NCBI GenBank assembly: GCA_003797895.1
Contig: RKQB01000001.1
Coordinates: 759,822 to 823,821 of the forward strand
Direction of reading: 5' to 3'
Length of the DNA stretch: 64,000 bases
Source of the DNA: Cyclobacteriaceae bacterium YHN15
Lineage (GTDB): Bacteria; Bacteroidota; Bacteroidia; Cytophagales; Cyclobacteriaceae
The notes below the pieces were generated by a model, which saw only the letters and a list, made by a program, of their open reading frames with translations, was not told where the DNA came from and ran no database searches. Numbering within the stretch: position 1 is the first letter of the stretch; every line of letters begins with the position of its first letter. This document shows, piece by piece, positions 17,638 through 26,289 of the stretch. A program made the position numbers and the translations under genes.

Positions 17638-17665
17638 ATCCATCCCAACTTTCGTCGGGATGGAT
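17638..17665 (-). terminator. Terminator of the porin-yeeE operon
   Basis: Perfect 9-bp arms ATCCATCCC / GGGATGGAT with a 10-nt loop. Read on the reverse strand it follows the YeeE stop by 28 bp and is trailed by TTTTTAATC. It could also serve the small forward frame ending at 17634. Confidence 0.75.
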
Positions 17666-17692
17666 TTAGGTGTGTCACGGTTTTGTTTCCTA

Positions 17693-18175
17693 TCAGTTTG
17701 GTAACTTATCTGAAAATTTTCCATAAAGCCATGTACCAGCCACCGCGGAAAGGAAGGTTACGATAATCACAGTGAACCCACTTCCTATTTGGGCAAATAA
17801 TGGGCCTGGACAAGCGCCTGTCAAAGCCCAACCTAACCCGAAAATGAATCCTCCTATGATCTGACCTTTACGGAACTCTTTCTTGGGTATGTTTATTTTT
17901 TCTCCTGTTAAAGTTTTAATATTAAACATTTTGATAAGTTGAATCGAAATCATACCGACCACAACTGCTGAACCGATTACCCCGTACATAAAGAACGACT
18001 GTAATCTGAACATTTCCTGAATCCTGAACCAGGAAATTATTTCTGCCTTTACAAAGACGATTCCAAACAATACCCCAATAATCAAGTATTTTAAAAGATT
18101 TTCACCTTTTTCCTGCATGTTGGGTGCTTCGCACTCAAGAGGAGTTATTTTTTTATTTTTGTCTGCTACTTTCAT
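17693..18175 (-). CDS. YeeE/YedE family sulfur-compound transporter, subunit 2
   Basis: A 160-residue membrane protein with four hydrophobic segments. It has the FGLGWALTGACPGPLFAQIGSG motif with conserved Cys122, typical of the DUF6691/YeeE half that follows another YeeE protein in PmpA/PmpB-like pairs. YeeE/YedE proteins take up thiosulfate or other sulfane-containing ions, with conserved cysteines contacting the substrate. It lies 13 bp after the partner gene and ends the porin-yeeE-yeeE unit. The N terminus (first 25 residues) is polar and cytoplasmic. Confidence 0.85.
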   Translation of the reverse strand: MKVADKNKKITPLECEAPNMQEKGENLLKYLIIGVLFGIVFVKAEIISWFRIQEMFRLQSFFMYGVIGSAVVVGMISIQLIKMFNIKTLTGEKINIPKKEFRKGQIIGGFIFGLGWALTGACPGPLFAQIGSGFTVIIVTFLSAVAGTWLYGKFSDKLPN

Positions 18176-18188
18176 TGATTTCGTTGTT

Positions 18189-18770
18189 TTAGAATCCGAA
18201 AAGGGTCATTAAAGGACCTAAGAATACATGAGTCATCAGAAAACCTCCAACCATGAAGAATATGGTGGCAACAACAGATGGCCATTGCAGGGAACTGATC
18301 CCCATAATAGCATGTCCGGATGTGCAGCCTCCGGCATATCTGGTGCCAAAACCTACCAATAACCCACCAATTACAAAGAATAGAAGTCCTTTTCCAGTCA
18401 AAAGATTATCCCATGAAAATATTTCTACAGGAAGTAGTTTGGAATAATCAGTAATACCTAGGGCTGCCAAATCCTGCTGGGTTGCTTCGGATACAACAAT
18501 CATGTCCGGGTTTGCAAGAAACATTGTTGCAATAAAACCGCCGATCAGAATACCTAATACAAACACCATGTTCCATAATTCTTTTTTCCAATTATAGGTA
18601 AAGAAAGGAATTCCGGCTGGTACGCAGGCAGCACAGACGTGTCTCAATGAAGAGGAAATGCCAAAGCTTTTGTTTCCTACAATCAGCAGTGCAGGCACTG
18701 TCAATCCGATTAGAGGTCCAGCTACCCACCAAGGCCATGGTTGCTTAATCCATTCGATAAATTGTTCCAT
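18189..18770 (-). CDS. YeeE/YedE family sulfur-compound transporter, subunit 1
   Basis: A 193-residue membrane protein of the sulf_transp family. Signature residues are C46 and C49 in [12 protein letters not shown] and C149 in [14 protein letters not shown]. The GGCTSGH motif is the hallmark of YeeE/YedE transporters. It forms a two-part unit with the next gene (13 bp apart); such pairs are usually found next to persulfide dioxygenases and rhodaneses, as here. It probably imports thiosulfate or a polysulfide-type compound across the inner membrane, after entry through the porin encoded just upstream. Confidence 0.87.
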   Translation of the reverse strand: MEQFIEWIKQPWPWWVAGPLIGLTVPALLIVGNKSFGISSSLRHVCAACVPAGIPFFTYNWKKELWNMVFVLGILIGGFIATMFLANPDMIVVSEATQQDLAALGITDYSKLLPVEIFSWDNLLTGKGLLFFVIGGLLVGFGTRYAGGCTSGHAIMGISSLQWPSVVATIFFMVGGFLMTHVFLGPLMTLFGF

Positions 18771-18850
18771 TTTGTATTGTTTTTTTGTTTTATTTATTAA
18801 TCTAAGTACTTTATTTAAATCCTTTTTAAAATTTAACTGTCATTCTCCTA

Positions 18851-20242
18851 TTAAAACCTATAATCCATAACTAGGTTTAAATTCCACATATCCACCCGGT
18901 TGATTTTGAGTTGGTCAGGCAGTGTGTCACCATTTTTGGATTTTTTATTGATTACCAGTAACTGGAGATTTAATCCCTCCAAAAACTCTTTGAATTTGAA
19001 ATCCAACATTCCCGAGAAATGATAGTACGAAGGAATCCCATATTTATTTGTTTTGAAGACATTCATATCTGAATGATTGACTGTTCCTGCACCCAACTGG
19101 GCGAATAAGCCATCGACTGGGGTAATCAAATCATATTTCAATACCCAAGCCTGCATATCACCACTTCCTTCATACCTCTCTCTGGAAAGACTTGCGTATA
19201 GGGTTTCTCTGCCCCATTCCCTTGGAAATAGAAACCTTCCTTTGTCGCTAATACCAAGGAAGTTTAGGGAAACATAATGTCTACCGGAGAATAACCCTAC
19301 CTTCGAACCACCTCCAAATCCTTTTTCATCAGGTAGAATGAAGGCCCTGCCTGGATCAGGATTCCCCCCGTCTTTCACAGCAAATTGGTAGAATCCCTGT
19401 AATCCCAAATGGAGATTGGTTTTCCCTCCTATATTAAAAGAGTAGTCAGATTGGGCAAAACTCATATTGAATACATTGTCAGCATGATAATTCCAGGCTT
19501 GAGCGGTCAATCCACTTTTGTAAAACTGAAAGCCCAGCATTCCAATTCCTTTTGAGCTGATATTTCCTTTATAATCTGAAGGTTGGCCAAATGGATTTCT
19601 TCCAAAAGGATAGACCCCATATGACTCTTCAATACTATACCAATCTACCGTTCCCCTTATAGTAACGGAATTGATCCACATGGCAGTTAATTTATAATTA
19701 AACCCAGAATAAATGGCAGATAATCCTCCAAAAACATTTGGTCTCATTCTATTGTCCTGCTCATTCAGCATAGGGGTAATGATTTTTTGCCTTCCCAATG
19801 TAAACTTTAATCTGTTTATCCTGTAGGCAATAAACAACTCTTCCAACCTGTCCAATCTGTTGGTATTTGTGAGATCGTTCATGTCATACAACAAAATCTC
19901 ATACCGGTTTCCTGCCCCTGTAGTGGGGTCTGCAATTCTTATGTTGTTTTCAAATATCTGAAAGGTAAAGAAACCACTGAATCTGGCTTCAAAACCCTTC
20001 CATTCAGGACTTGTATAACCTATACCCGCACCACTGGCCAATGTAGAATAATTAAGTAGATCACCCTTATTTAAGGTGGACATAAAAAAGGACTTAATAT
20101 GGAAATCTACCTTTCCACTTTTAAGTTCCTCCCCAAGATTTTTCTTTATGTCCGGTACAGAATCCTTTTCATTGATATAAATTTCACCCGCAAAAGAGGA
20201 AAAGCCTGAGACTAGTAAAATAAATATGACCAGTAAACGCAT
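18851..20242 (-). CDS. Outer-membrane porin, OprD-like (sulfur island copy 2)
   Basis: A barrel protein of about 463 residues with a signal peptide ([19 protein letters not shown]). It ends on an aromatic strand (NLVMDYRF) with C-terminal Phe, the usual signal for outer-membrane insertion. It is a paralog of the porin in the tsdA operon (shared [40 protein letters not shown]). The ATG at 20242 is chosen over a TTG at 20251. Downstream are the two YeeE genes (80 bp), so outer- and inner-membrane uptake of a sulfur anion may be encoded together. The predicted -7 box lies only a few bases before the ATG, so the leader would be very short. Confidence 0.75.
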   Translation of the reverse strand: MRLLVIFILLVSGFSSFAGEIYINEKDSVPDIKKNLGEELKSGKVDFHIKSFFMSTLNKGDLLNYSTLASGAGIGYTSPEWKGFEARFSGFFTFQIFENNIRIADPTTGAGNRYEILLYDMNDLTNTNRLDRLEELFIAYRINRLKFTLGRQKIITPMLNEQDNRMRPNVFGGLSAIYSGFNYKLTAMWINSVTIRGTVDWYSIEESYGVYPFGRNPFGQPSDYKGNISSKGIGMLGFQFYKSGLTAQAWNYHADNVFNMSFAQSDYSFNIGGKTNLHLGLQGFYQFAVKDGGNPDPGRAFILPDEKGFGGGSKVGLFSGRHYVSLNFLGISDKGRFLFPREWGRETLYASLSRERYEGSGDMQAWVLKYDLITPVDGLFAQLGAGTVNHSDMNVFKTNKYGIPSYYHFSGMLDFKFKEFLEGLNLQLLVINKKSKNGDTLPDQLKINRVDMWNLNLVMDYRF

Positions 20243-20248
20243 TTTCTT

Positions 20249-20293
20249 CAAAATTGGAGAATCTTTATATTTTTTTAAGTGATATTTATCACC
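20249..20293 (-). promoter_or_regulatory. Porin/yeeE promoter: Crp/Fnr-like operator plus -7-like box
   Basis: AGTGATATTTATCACC (20278-20293) contains a perfect 14-bp palindrome. On the reverse strand CAATTTTG (20256-20249) follows after 21 nt. The box is only 7 bp from the porin ATG, so either the message is nearly leaderless or the true -7 box is elsewhere. Confidence 0.55.
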
Positions 20294-20311
20294 TTTGACA
20301 GTTTGAAATTA

Positions 20312-20342
20312 AAAATGGCAAGACACTAAGTCTTGCCATTTT
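20312..20342 (-). terminator. Terminator of the persulfide dioxygenase gene
   Basis: Perfect 13-bp arms AAAATGGCAAGAC / GTCTTGCCATTTT with loop ACTAA. On the reverse strand it begins 35 bp after the stop codon and is followed by TTTTTAATT. It separates this gene from the porin unit downstream. Confidence 0.85.
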
Positions 20343-20377
20343 CATTAAGTGTTAATTAAGGACTTTCTGCTACCTAA

Positions 20378-21799
20378 TTATAACAAGGTGGTGGGACAAA
20401 CATAGTCACTGACTTTGAATAGACCTGAATCCTTGATGGCATCAAAACCACCTTTTATATCGATCAGGTTGTCATAGCCCCTGGCTCTCAAAATTGAATT
20501 GAATACCATGGATCTGTATCCTCCGGCACAGTGAACATAATAAGTCTTATCCTTGTTGATCTTGGTCATACTATCATTGATATAATCCAAAGGAGCATTT
20601 TCTGCATCGATAACATGCTCACTCAAATATTCAGAATTTTTTCTGATATCCAGAATGTTTACATCCCCCTCTTTTTCAAGAATATTTGCTAATTCTTCTG
20701 TAGTGATAGAAGTAATGGTGTCAGTTTCTCTACCATCTGCTTTCCAGGCTTCAAATCCACCTTTCAGGTAACCTATACAATGATCGTAACCAACCCTGGC
20801 CAAACGGGTGATGATTTCTTCTTCTCTACCTTCATCCGCTACTACCAGAATTTCTTGTTTCACATCAGGAACCAAAGTACCTACCCATACTGCAAAGCTT
20901 CCGTCAATTCCGATATTGATTGAATTTGGAATAAAGCCTTTAGCAAAAACCTGTGCATCACGTGTATCAAGTACTACAGCCCCTGTTTCATTGGCAGCAG
21001 CTTCAAAAGCAGCAGGACTCAATGGGTTAACTCCTCTGTCCAATACTTCATCTATGGAATCATAACCTTGAATGTTCATCAATACATTCTGAGGGAAATA
21101 GGCAGGGGGTGGAGTCAATCCGGTCAATACCTCTTTGATAAACTCTTCTTTGGTCATTTCCTGAAGAGCATAATTTGTTTTTTTCTGATTACCGAGTGTA
21201 TCGGTAGTTTCTTTACTCATGTTTTTACCACAGGCACTTCCGGCACCGTGTGCAGGATAGACTACGATATCATCAGCCAAAGGCATGATTTTGTTTCTTA
21301 AGGATTCATAAAGATGAGCTGCTAATTTTTCCTGGGTCAAATCGGCAATTACTTTTTGGGCCAAATCAGGACGTCCTACATCACCGATAAATAAAGTGTC
21401 ACCAGTAAACAATGCCTCCTCTTTTCCTTCTTCATTGATCAAAAGGAAACACGCACTCTCCATGGTATGACCAGGAGTATGAATAACTTTTATTTTTACT
21501 TTTCCTAATTCGAAAATTTGTCCATCTTCAGCAACGATGGCATCAAATCCCATCTTCATGCCAGTTGGTCCGAACACAATTGGGGCACCGGTTTTTTTAG
21601 AAAGATCTTTATGACCGGATACGAAATCTGCATGGAAGTGGGTCTCAAACACATATTTGATTTTTGCTCCTCTATCTGCTGCTTTTTCAATATAAGGTTG
21701 TACTTCTCTCAAAGGGTCAATGATAGCTGCTTCTCCATCAGACTCAATGTAATAGGCTCCCTGAGCCAAACATCCGGTGTAGATTTGTTCGATTAACAT
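20378..21799 (-). CDS. Persulfide dioxygenase fused to two rhodanese domains (CstB-like)
   Basis: A 473-residue cytoplasmic fusion. Residues 1-250 are a metallo-beta-lactamase/ETHE1-type dioxygenase with ETHFHADF (H54, H56), HTPGH (H111), TGDTLF (D134) and PAHGAGSACGKN (H184, C190). Residues 255-355 are a rhodanese-like fold whose catalytic loop reads VADEGREEE, without Cys, so it is inactive. Residues 365-470 are a second rhodanese with active Cys424 in YVHCAGGYRS. The domain order matches CstB of Staphylococcus aureus, which oxidises persulfides and transfers sulfur to sulfite to give thiosulfate. Next to TsdA and YeeE genes, it probably detoxifies or oxidises sulfane sulfur. The thioredoxin gene lies 86 bp upstream. 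Confidence 0.92.
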   Translation of the reverse strand: MLIEQIYTGCLAQGAYYIESDGEAAIIDPLREVQPYIEKAADRGAKIKYVFETHFHADFVSGHKDLSKKTGAPIVFGPTGMKMGFDAIVAEDGQIFELGKVKIKVIHTPGHTMESACFLLINEEGKEEALFTGDTLFIGDVGRPDLAQKVIADLTQEKLAAHLYESLRNKIMPLADDIVVYPAHGAGSACGKNMSKETTDTLGNQKKTNYALQEMTKEEFIKEVLTGLTPPPAYFPQNVLMNIQGYDSIDEVLDRGVNPLSPAAFEAAANETGAVVLDTRDAQVFAKGFIPNSINIGIDGSFAVWVGTLVPDVKQEILVVADEGREEEIITRLARVGYDHCIGYLKGGFEAWKADGRETDTITSITTEELANILEKEGDVNILDIRKNSEYLSEHVIDAENAPLDYINDSMTKINKDKTYYVHCAGGYRSMVFNSILRARGYDNLIDIKGGFDAIKDSGLFKVSDYVCPTTLL

Positions 21800-21832
21800 A
21801 TGATTATATTGCTTTTTCGGTTATTGATAAGG

Positions 21833-21877
21833 TAAAATTATTGTATGGATAGTTTAGATAAAATGACTTTTGTCACA
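21833..21877 (-). promoter_or_regulatory. Persulfide dioxygenase promoter: Crp/Fnr-like operator plus -7-like box
   Basis: AATGACTTTTGTCACA (21862-21877) is a variant of the island operator with TGAC-N4-GTCA arms. On the reverse strand TAATTTTA (21840-21833) follows after 21 nt. The start codon is 33 bp further down. It shows that this gene can be transcribed apart from the thioredoxin upstream. Confidence 0.55.
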
Positions 21878-21885
21878 TTATGAAA

Positions 21886-22206
21886 TTAAACTTTCTCATG
21901 AATATTTTCAGAAATAATTTTCACCAATTGGTGAGCTGGAACAACACCTGATTGTCTCCAAATGGTTTTTCCATTTTGGAAAAGAATTAAAGTGGGTACA
22001 CCCCTTACCTGGAACTTACTCGCTGCCAAGGGATTTTTATCCACATCTACTTTGATTATCTTGATTTTATCGCCCAATTGTCGGGAGGTATCCTCCAAAA
22101 TAGGTTGCATCATTTTACAGGGGCCACACCAAGTGGCAAAAAAATCTACCAATACGGGTTGATCACCTGCAATCAGTTCGCTAAATGTTATAGGTTGTGT
22201 ACTCAT
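21886..22206 (-). CDS. Thioredoxin
   Basis: A 106-residue classical thioredoxin with W26-C-G-P-C30 (FFATWCGPCKMMQPI), the KVDVDKNP strand and the cis-Pro loop RGVPTLILF. Cytoplasmic. It precedes the persulfide dioxygenase gene on the same strand and has the same operator type at its own promoter. It may reduce persulfide or polysulfide products to sulfide, or recycle the rhodanese. General housekeeping thioredoxin function remains possible. Confidence 0.9.
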   Translation of the reverse strand: MSTQPITFSELIAGDQPVLVDFFATWCGPCKMMQPILEDTSRQLGDKIKIIKVDVDKNPLAASKFQVRGVPTLILFQNGKTIWRQSGVVPAHQLVKIISENIHEKV

Positions 22207-22232
22207 GGTGTATTTGTTTTGAATTAATGTTA

Positions 22233-22277
22233 CAAAACTATTACCTAAAACAAGGTAGAACAGTAATTTTTATCACA
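22233..22277 (-). promoter_or_regulatory. Thioredoxin promoter: Crp/Fnr-like operator plus -7 box
   Basis: AGTAATTTTTATCACA (22262-22277) differs from GTGAT-N4-ATCAC at one position. On the reverse strand TAGTTTTG (22240-22233) matches the Bacteroidota -7 consensus TAnnTTTG exactly and follows after 21 nt. The start codon is 27 bp further. The site is also upstream of the divergent DUF2723 gene. Confidence 0.6.
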
Positions 22278-22355
22278 TTTCCTTAAATGCTGTTAAAAAA
22301 AGGCACTATTGGGATTAATTCATTATTTTCGCCCATCACAATTATTTCAAAAACA

Positions 22356-25337
22356 ATGCTTGATTATAAAAAGGTCAATAACCTGACAGGGTGGCTGGTT
22401 TTTATGGTGTCCACTTTGGCTTATGTTCTCACGGTAGAACAAACTGCAAGCTTTTGGGATCCAGGAGAATTTATTGCTGTTTCTTATAAACTTCAGGTTC
22501 CCCATCCTCCAGGAGCACCGTTTTTTCTGTTGATTTATAGGATGTTTGCTTTTTTTGCATTTGGAGATGTCCTTTCAGTAGCTTATTGGATGAATATCGG
22601 TAGCGCAGTGTTTTCCGGACTGACAATTTTATTTCTTTTCTGGTCAATTACATTGTTTGGCCGGAAACTTTTCAACATCAATAAAGGAGAGGAGAGCAAA
22701 GGACAGACCATAACATTGATGGGAGCTGCCTTGGTGGGTTCTCTGGCCTATGCCTTTACAGATAGCTTTTGGTTTTCAGCAGTAGAAGCAGAAGTTTATG
22801 CCATGTCTTCGTTTTTTACAGCCATTGTTATTTGGGCATTCTTAAAATGGGATGTTATTGATGATCCTAAAGATGAAAACAGGTGGATGATTTTTATTGC
22901 CTATCTGGTAGGATTATCTATTGGTGTTCACTTGCTAAACCTGGTAACACTTCCTGCACTTGCTCTGGTCTATTATTTTAAAAAATACCCTAATCCCGAT
23001 ATCAAAGGAGGCATAATAGCTCTGGCTTTGGGTGGTGTGGCTCTGATTATTATTAATAGCATCATCATTCCCGGTCTACCAAGCCTGGCAGGATCCATGG
23101 AAATTTTCTTTGTCAATAGTATAGGATTACCATTTGGATCTGGTATTGTTGTTTTTTCAGCTTTGTTTTTGGGCTCTCTTATTTATGGGATTCTTTATTC
23201 CATCAAGCATCAGAAAGTTGTACTCAATACCATATTACTCTCCTTGACTTTTGTTTTGATAGGATATGGATCCTATGCCATGATAGTGATCAGAGCCAAT
23301 CAGGATCCTGTCATCAACGAGAATGCGCCAAAAGATATAATTAGTTATGTCTCTTACCTCAAAAGGGAACAATATGGATATAGGCCCCTATTGCACGGTC
23401 AATACTTTGATGCTGAACTTGTAGATCAAAAGGAAGGGGCTCCTATCTATCTGAAAGGAAAGGATAAATATGAGATTGTGGATTATTCCACGGTGAATGT
23501 ATATGATCCTAACAGAGCGACCATTCTTCCAAGAATCTACTCCACACAGGATCGGCATAAACAGATTTACCGGTCCAAGCTTGGATTGCGGGAAGGGGAA
23601 AAACCTACCTTCAGTGATAACATCTATTTTATGTTTTCACACCAATTGAATCATATGTACTGGAGGTATTTTATGTGGAATTTTTCCGGTAGGGAAAGTG
23701 ATTTCTCAGACGCCCCCTGGTTGGGGATTTCTGATTTCTTTTCTGATAAATTCCCGGATTATATCAAAGAAAATAAGGCGCATAACAATTATTTGATGCT
23801 CCCTTTAATTTTGGGATTGCTCGGCTTCCTGTTTCAGGCAAAGGTTGACCCCAAGTCATTTTATATCACCGCCATGCTGTTTCTTATGATGGGGGTAGTT
23901 TTAGTTCTTTATCTGAATTCCCCACCCATAGAACCGAGAGAGAGAGATTATATTTATGTAGGTTCTTTTTATGCATTTGCTATTTGGATTGGGATGGGTG
24001 TCATGGCTTTGGCGCATTTTATCGCGAGGCTAAGCAAGAATTTGGCTGTTGCTGGAATAGTAGCGACTTTGCTTGCATTTCCGGTGCCAGTTCTTTTGGC
24101 CTCTCAAAATTGGGATGACCATAACAGACAAGGAAGGTATTTCTCCGTGGATTCTGCAAGAAATTTCCTTGCATCCTGTGCACCTAATGCCATCTTGTTT
24201 ACCGGAGGGGATAATGATACCTTCCCGCTTTGGTATGTACAGGAAGTGGAAGGTTTCAGAACCGATGTGAGGGTGGTAGTCCTCAGCTATTTTGATACAG
24301 ATTGGTATGTAGAGCAAATGGCCCGACCTGTAAATGAGTCTGCAGCTCTTCCTTTTTCTTTAGAATATCGCAATTATCGAAAGGGTACCAATGACGTCCT
24401 TTATGTGATGGATAGGGAAAACCTGGAAGCCATTTCTGCTTCCGAATACCTTAAATTATTGAAAAATGAAAGTGACCTGCTCAAACTGACGGCTGGAGGT
24501 AAGACCACATTTAATATGGTTCCTTCAAGAAATTTGATTTTAGATGTGGACTTGGAAAAAGTATACAGCCAAGGTATAATTCCTGCAGGAATGGAAGGAT
24601 TGATGACAGAACAGATGAATCTTAGGGTCAAGGGGAATTACCTGACAAAAGGCAACCTCATGTTAATTGATCTGATTGTCAGCAATAATTGGGAAAGGCC
24701 AATTTATTTTAATAATACTTCCTTGGCTACCATAAGTTTGGATATTGAGAATTATGTGGTTATGGAAGGCTTGACATATCGGCTGTTACCGGTCCAAAAG
24801 CCTGAGGGTATGCGATCGGAATTGATCAACACCGATGTGTCTTATAAAAATATCATGGAAGATTTCGCTTTCAGGGGAATGGATAATCCGGATAATTATT
24901 TTGATGATGAATATAGAAGGTTTACTTCCAATCATCGCTCCGCGATCAATGCGGTAGCCATTGGTTTATTGGATGAAGATGATATGGAGAGAGCTGAGAA
25001 GATTTTAAAGTACAGTTTGGAAGTAATGCCCGATAAAGCGGTCCCCTATGATCTGGCAAATGGCCAGATGGTTCCACTCTTGTTTGAAATTGGAGAGGAT
25101 GATCTCGCTTTGGACATTGTGGAAAAAATCTCCCATAAATCTGTACAAATGTTGGATTTCTATACCAGAGAGGACAGAGATTATGACAGAGAGGCAATGA
25201 TTTCTATTGAAATGCTGAAATTCTTTATTCCTTTATTGGATGAAAGAGGCTACAGCGAGCTTGCCAATAAATTAAAAGTTGACCTGGAAAAGATCATTGG
25301 GCCTGCTCCAGGTGGAAGCTTTTTGGATAGAAGGTAA
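22356..25337 (+). CDS. DUF2723 membrane protein (GT117-type, O-mannosyltransferase-like)
   Basis: A protein of about 993 residues whose N-terminal half carries roughly a dozen hydrophobic helices. Near the start is the DUF2723 motif ASFWDPGEFIAVSYKLQVPHPPGAPFF, with the acidic residues expected of a C-type glycosyltransferase and similarity to protein O-mannosyltransferases. The C-terminal part is largely periplasmic and contains FTGGDNDTFPLWY and a helical repeat-like end. In Bacteroidota the family is large and poorly defined; a role in glycan or protein glycosylation is inferred. The ATG at 22356 (MLDYKKVNN) is preferred to one at 22287, because the extra residues are not family-like. Confidence 0.82.
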   Translation: MLDYKKVNNLTGWLVFMVSTLAYVLTVEQTASFWDPGEFIAVSYKLQVPHPPGAPFFLLIYRMFAFFAFGDVLSVAYWMNIGSAVFSGLTILFLFWSITLFGRKLFNINKGEESKGQTITLMGAALVGSLAYAFTDSFWFSAVEAEVYAMSSFFTAIVIWAFLKWDVIDDPKDENRWMIFIAYLVGLSIGVHLLNLVTLPALALVYYFKKYPNPDIKGGIIALALGGVALIIINSIIIPGLPSLAGSMEIFFVNSIGLPFGSGIVVFSALFLGSLIYGILYSIKHQKVVLNTILLSLTFVLIGYGSYAMIVIRANQDPVINENAPKDIISYVSYLKREQYGYRPLLHGQYFDAELVDQKEGAPIYLKGKDKYEIVDYSTVNVYDPNRATILPRIYSTQDRHKQIYRSKLGLREGEKPTFSDNIYFMFSHQLNHMYWRYFMWNFSGRESDFSDAPWLGISDFFSDKFPDYIKENKAHNNYLMLPLILGLLGFLFQAKVDPKSFYITAMLFLMMGVVLVLYLNSPPIEPRERDYIYVGSFYAFAIWIGMGVMALAHFIARLSKNLAVAGIVATLLAFPVPVLLASQNWDDHNRQGRYFSVDSARNFLASCAPNAILFTGGDNDTFPLWYVQEVEGFRTDVRVVVLSYFDTDWYVEQMARPVNESAALPFSLEYRNYRKGTNDVLYVMDRENLEAISASEYLKLLKNESDLLKLTAGGKTTFNMVPSRNLILDVDLEKVYSQGIIPAGMEGLMTEQMNLRVKGNYLTKGNLMLIDLIVSNNWERPIYFNNTSLATISLDIENYVVMEGLTYRLLPVQKPEGMRSELINTDVSYKNIMEDFAFRGMDNPDNYFDDEYRRFTSNHRSAINAVAIGLLDEDDMERAEKILKYSLEVMPDKAVPYDLANGQMVPLLFEIGEDDLALDIVEKISHKSVQMLDFYTREDRDYDREAMISIEMLKFFIPLLDERGYSELANKLKVDLEKIIGPAPGGSFLDRR

Positions 25338-25394
25338 GGGTTTTGGAAGTGTGATTTCGGAAGTCGGATTTCAAAATAAGAGTGAAGAATCTTG

Positions 25395-25428
25395 ATTGGA
25401 GGTGCTGTGGTTGCCACAGTCTCCCAAT
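25395..25428. terminator. Imperfect hairpin between convergent genes
   Basis: CTGTGG/CCACAG arms around a TTG loop, extended by ATTGGAGG and CTCCCAAT with mismatches. It lies between the DUF2723 gene and the opposing methyltransferase. Neither side has a T-tract, so terminator activity is uncertain. Confidence 0.3.
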
Positions 25429-25451
25429 TGGAGCTATATGTACTTATTTGT

Positions 25452-26240
25452 CTATTCTGATTTGGAATTTTTCTCCAATACAAAAAACAAATCCAGCCCT
25501 TTGTCAGGATTCTCCTCCAGGGTATAGTCTCCAAAAGTGATATCTGTTACGGCACTTCCTTGTTGTTTGTGAAGTTTATTTCGGTTGAACCTATTCAATA
25601 CTTCATATGGCCACCTTAAAACTTTTGCTGGAAGCTTGTGCTGTAAGTTTAGAATATCAAACCTCATGATCTTGTTGACGGATTTTCTGTTAGCTTCATG
25701 GTATTCCCAGACTTTGGCATTTCCTCCTATACCCATAGGTTGAACTTTTTTAAAAATGGTTTTACATAAATCTTCCAGCTGTTTGGCAGTATATTCCCTT
25801 ATATGCCATGGATTACGGGAAAGTGTATATCTAATATTGGGGGTTGAAATAATGGCAGTGCCACTAGGCTTCAGGACACGGTGGATTTCTTCCATAAATA
25901 ACCTGTCATTTTTGATATGTTCGATTACCTGAAAACTCACTATTGAATCAAATGAATTATCCTCAATTTCTGAGAAAGGAGGTATCACAGCCTGACGGAA
26001 TTTTGCATGAGGAAATTTCTTTTTCAAAGTGTCGATTACTTCTTCAATTTTATCCAAACCCAAATATTCATCCACCAAAGGCATCAAAATTTCCACCCCT
26101 CTTCCTTCACCACAACCAATTTCCAAAAGTTTCCCTTTTACAAAAGGTTTGGCAGCTATATATGCCTTTAAAAGCCTTTGATGAATGGGATTGTCACTCA
26201 CCAACTTATCAGATGCAATTTCCGTTGTATAGGTAGCCAT
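25452..26240 (-). CDS. Class I SAM-dependent methyltransferase
   Basis: A 262-residue Rossmann-fold methyltransferase. SAM motif I is LLEIGCGEGRG (residues 38-48), motif II includes EYLGLDKIEE, then SFDSIVSFQVIEHIKNDRLFMEEIHRVLKPSGTAIISTPN. The VIEH and RVLKPSG stretch resembles methyltransferase type 11 proteins. The C-terminal 80 residues are more specific and unassigned. It lies between the DUF2723 gene (convergent) and the GWxTD gene (divergent). The substrate cannot be told. Confidence 0.82.
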   Translation of the reverse strand: MATYTTEIASDKLVSDNPIHQRLLKAYIAAKPFVKGKLLEIGCGEGRGVEILMPLVDEYLGLDKIEEVIDTLKKKFPHAKFRQAVIPPFSEIEDNSFDSIVSFQVIEHIKNDRLFMEEIHRVLKPSGTAIISTPNIRYTLSRNPWHIREYTAKQLEDLCKTIFKKVQPMGIGGNAKVWEYHEANRKSVNKIMRFDILNLQHKLPAKVLRWPYEVLNRFNRNKLHKQQGSAVTDITFGDYTLEENPDKGLDLFFVLEKNSKSE

Positions 26241-26289
26241 TTAAAATTTCATTAATTTGGGCAAAATTAAGCTTAATTTTTAAAAGCCG

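Noticed and set aside
17693..18770. Single split YeeE gene (frameshift) instead of two genes
   Set aside because: Each part has its own start, its own hydrophobic plan and its own signature Cys motif (GGCTSGH and GACPGP), with a 13-bp gap, as in known paired YeeE proteins.
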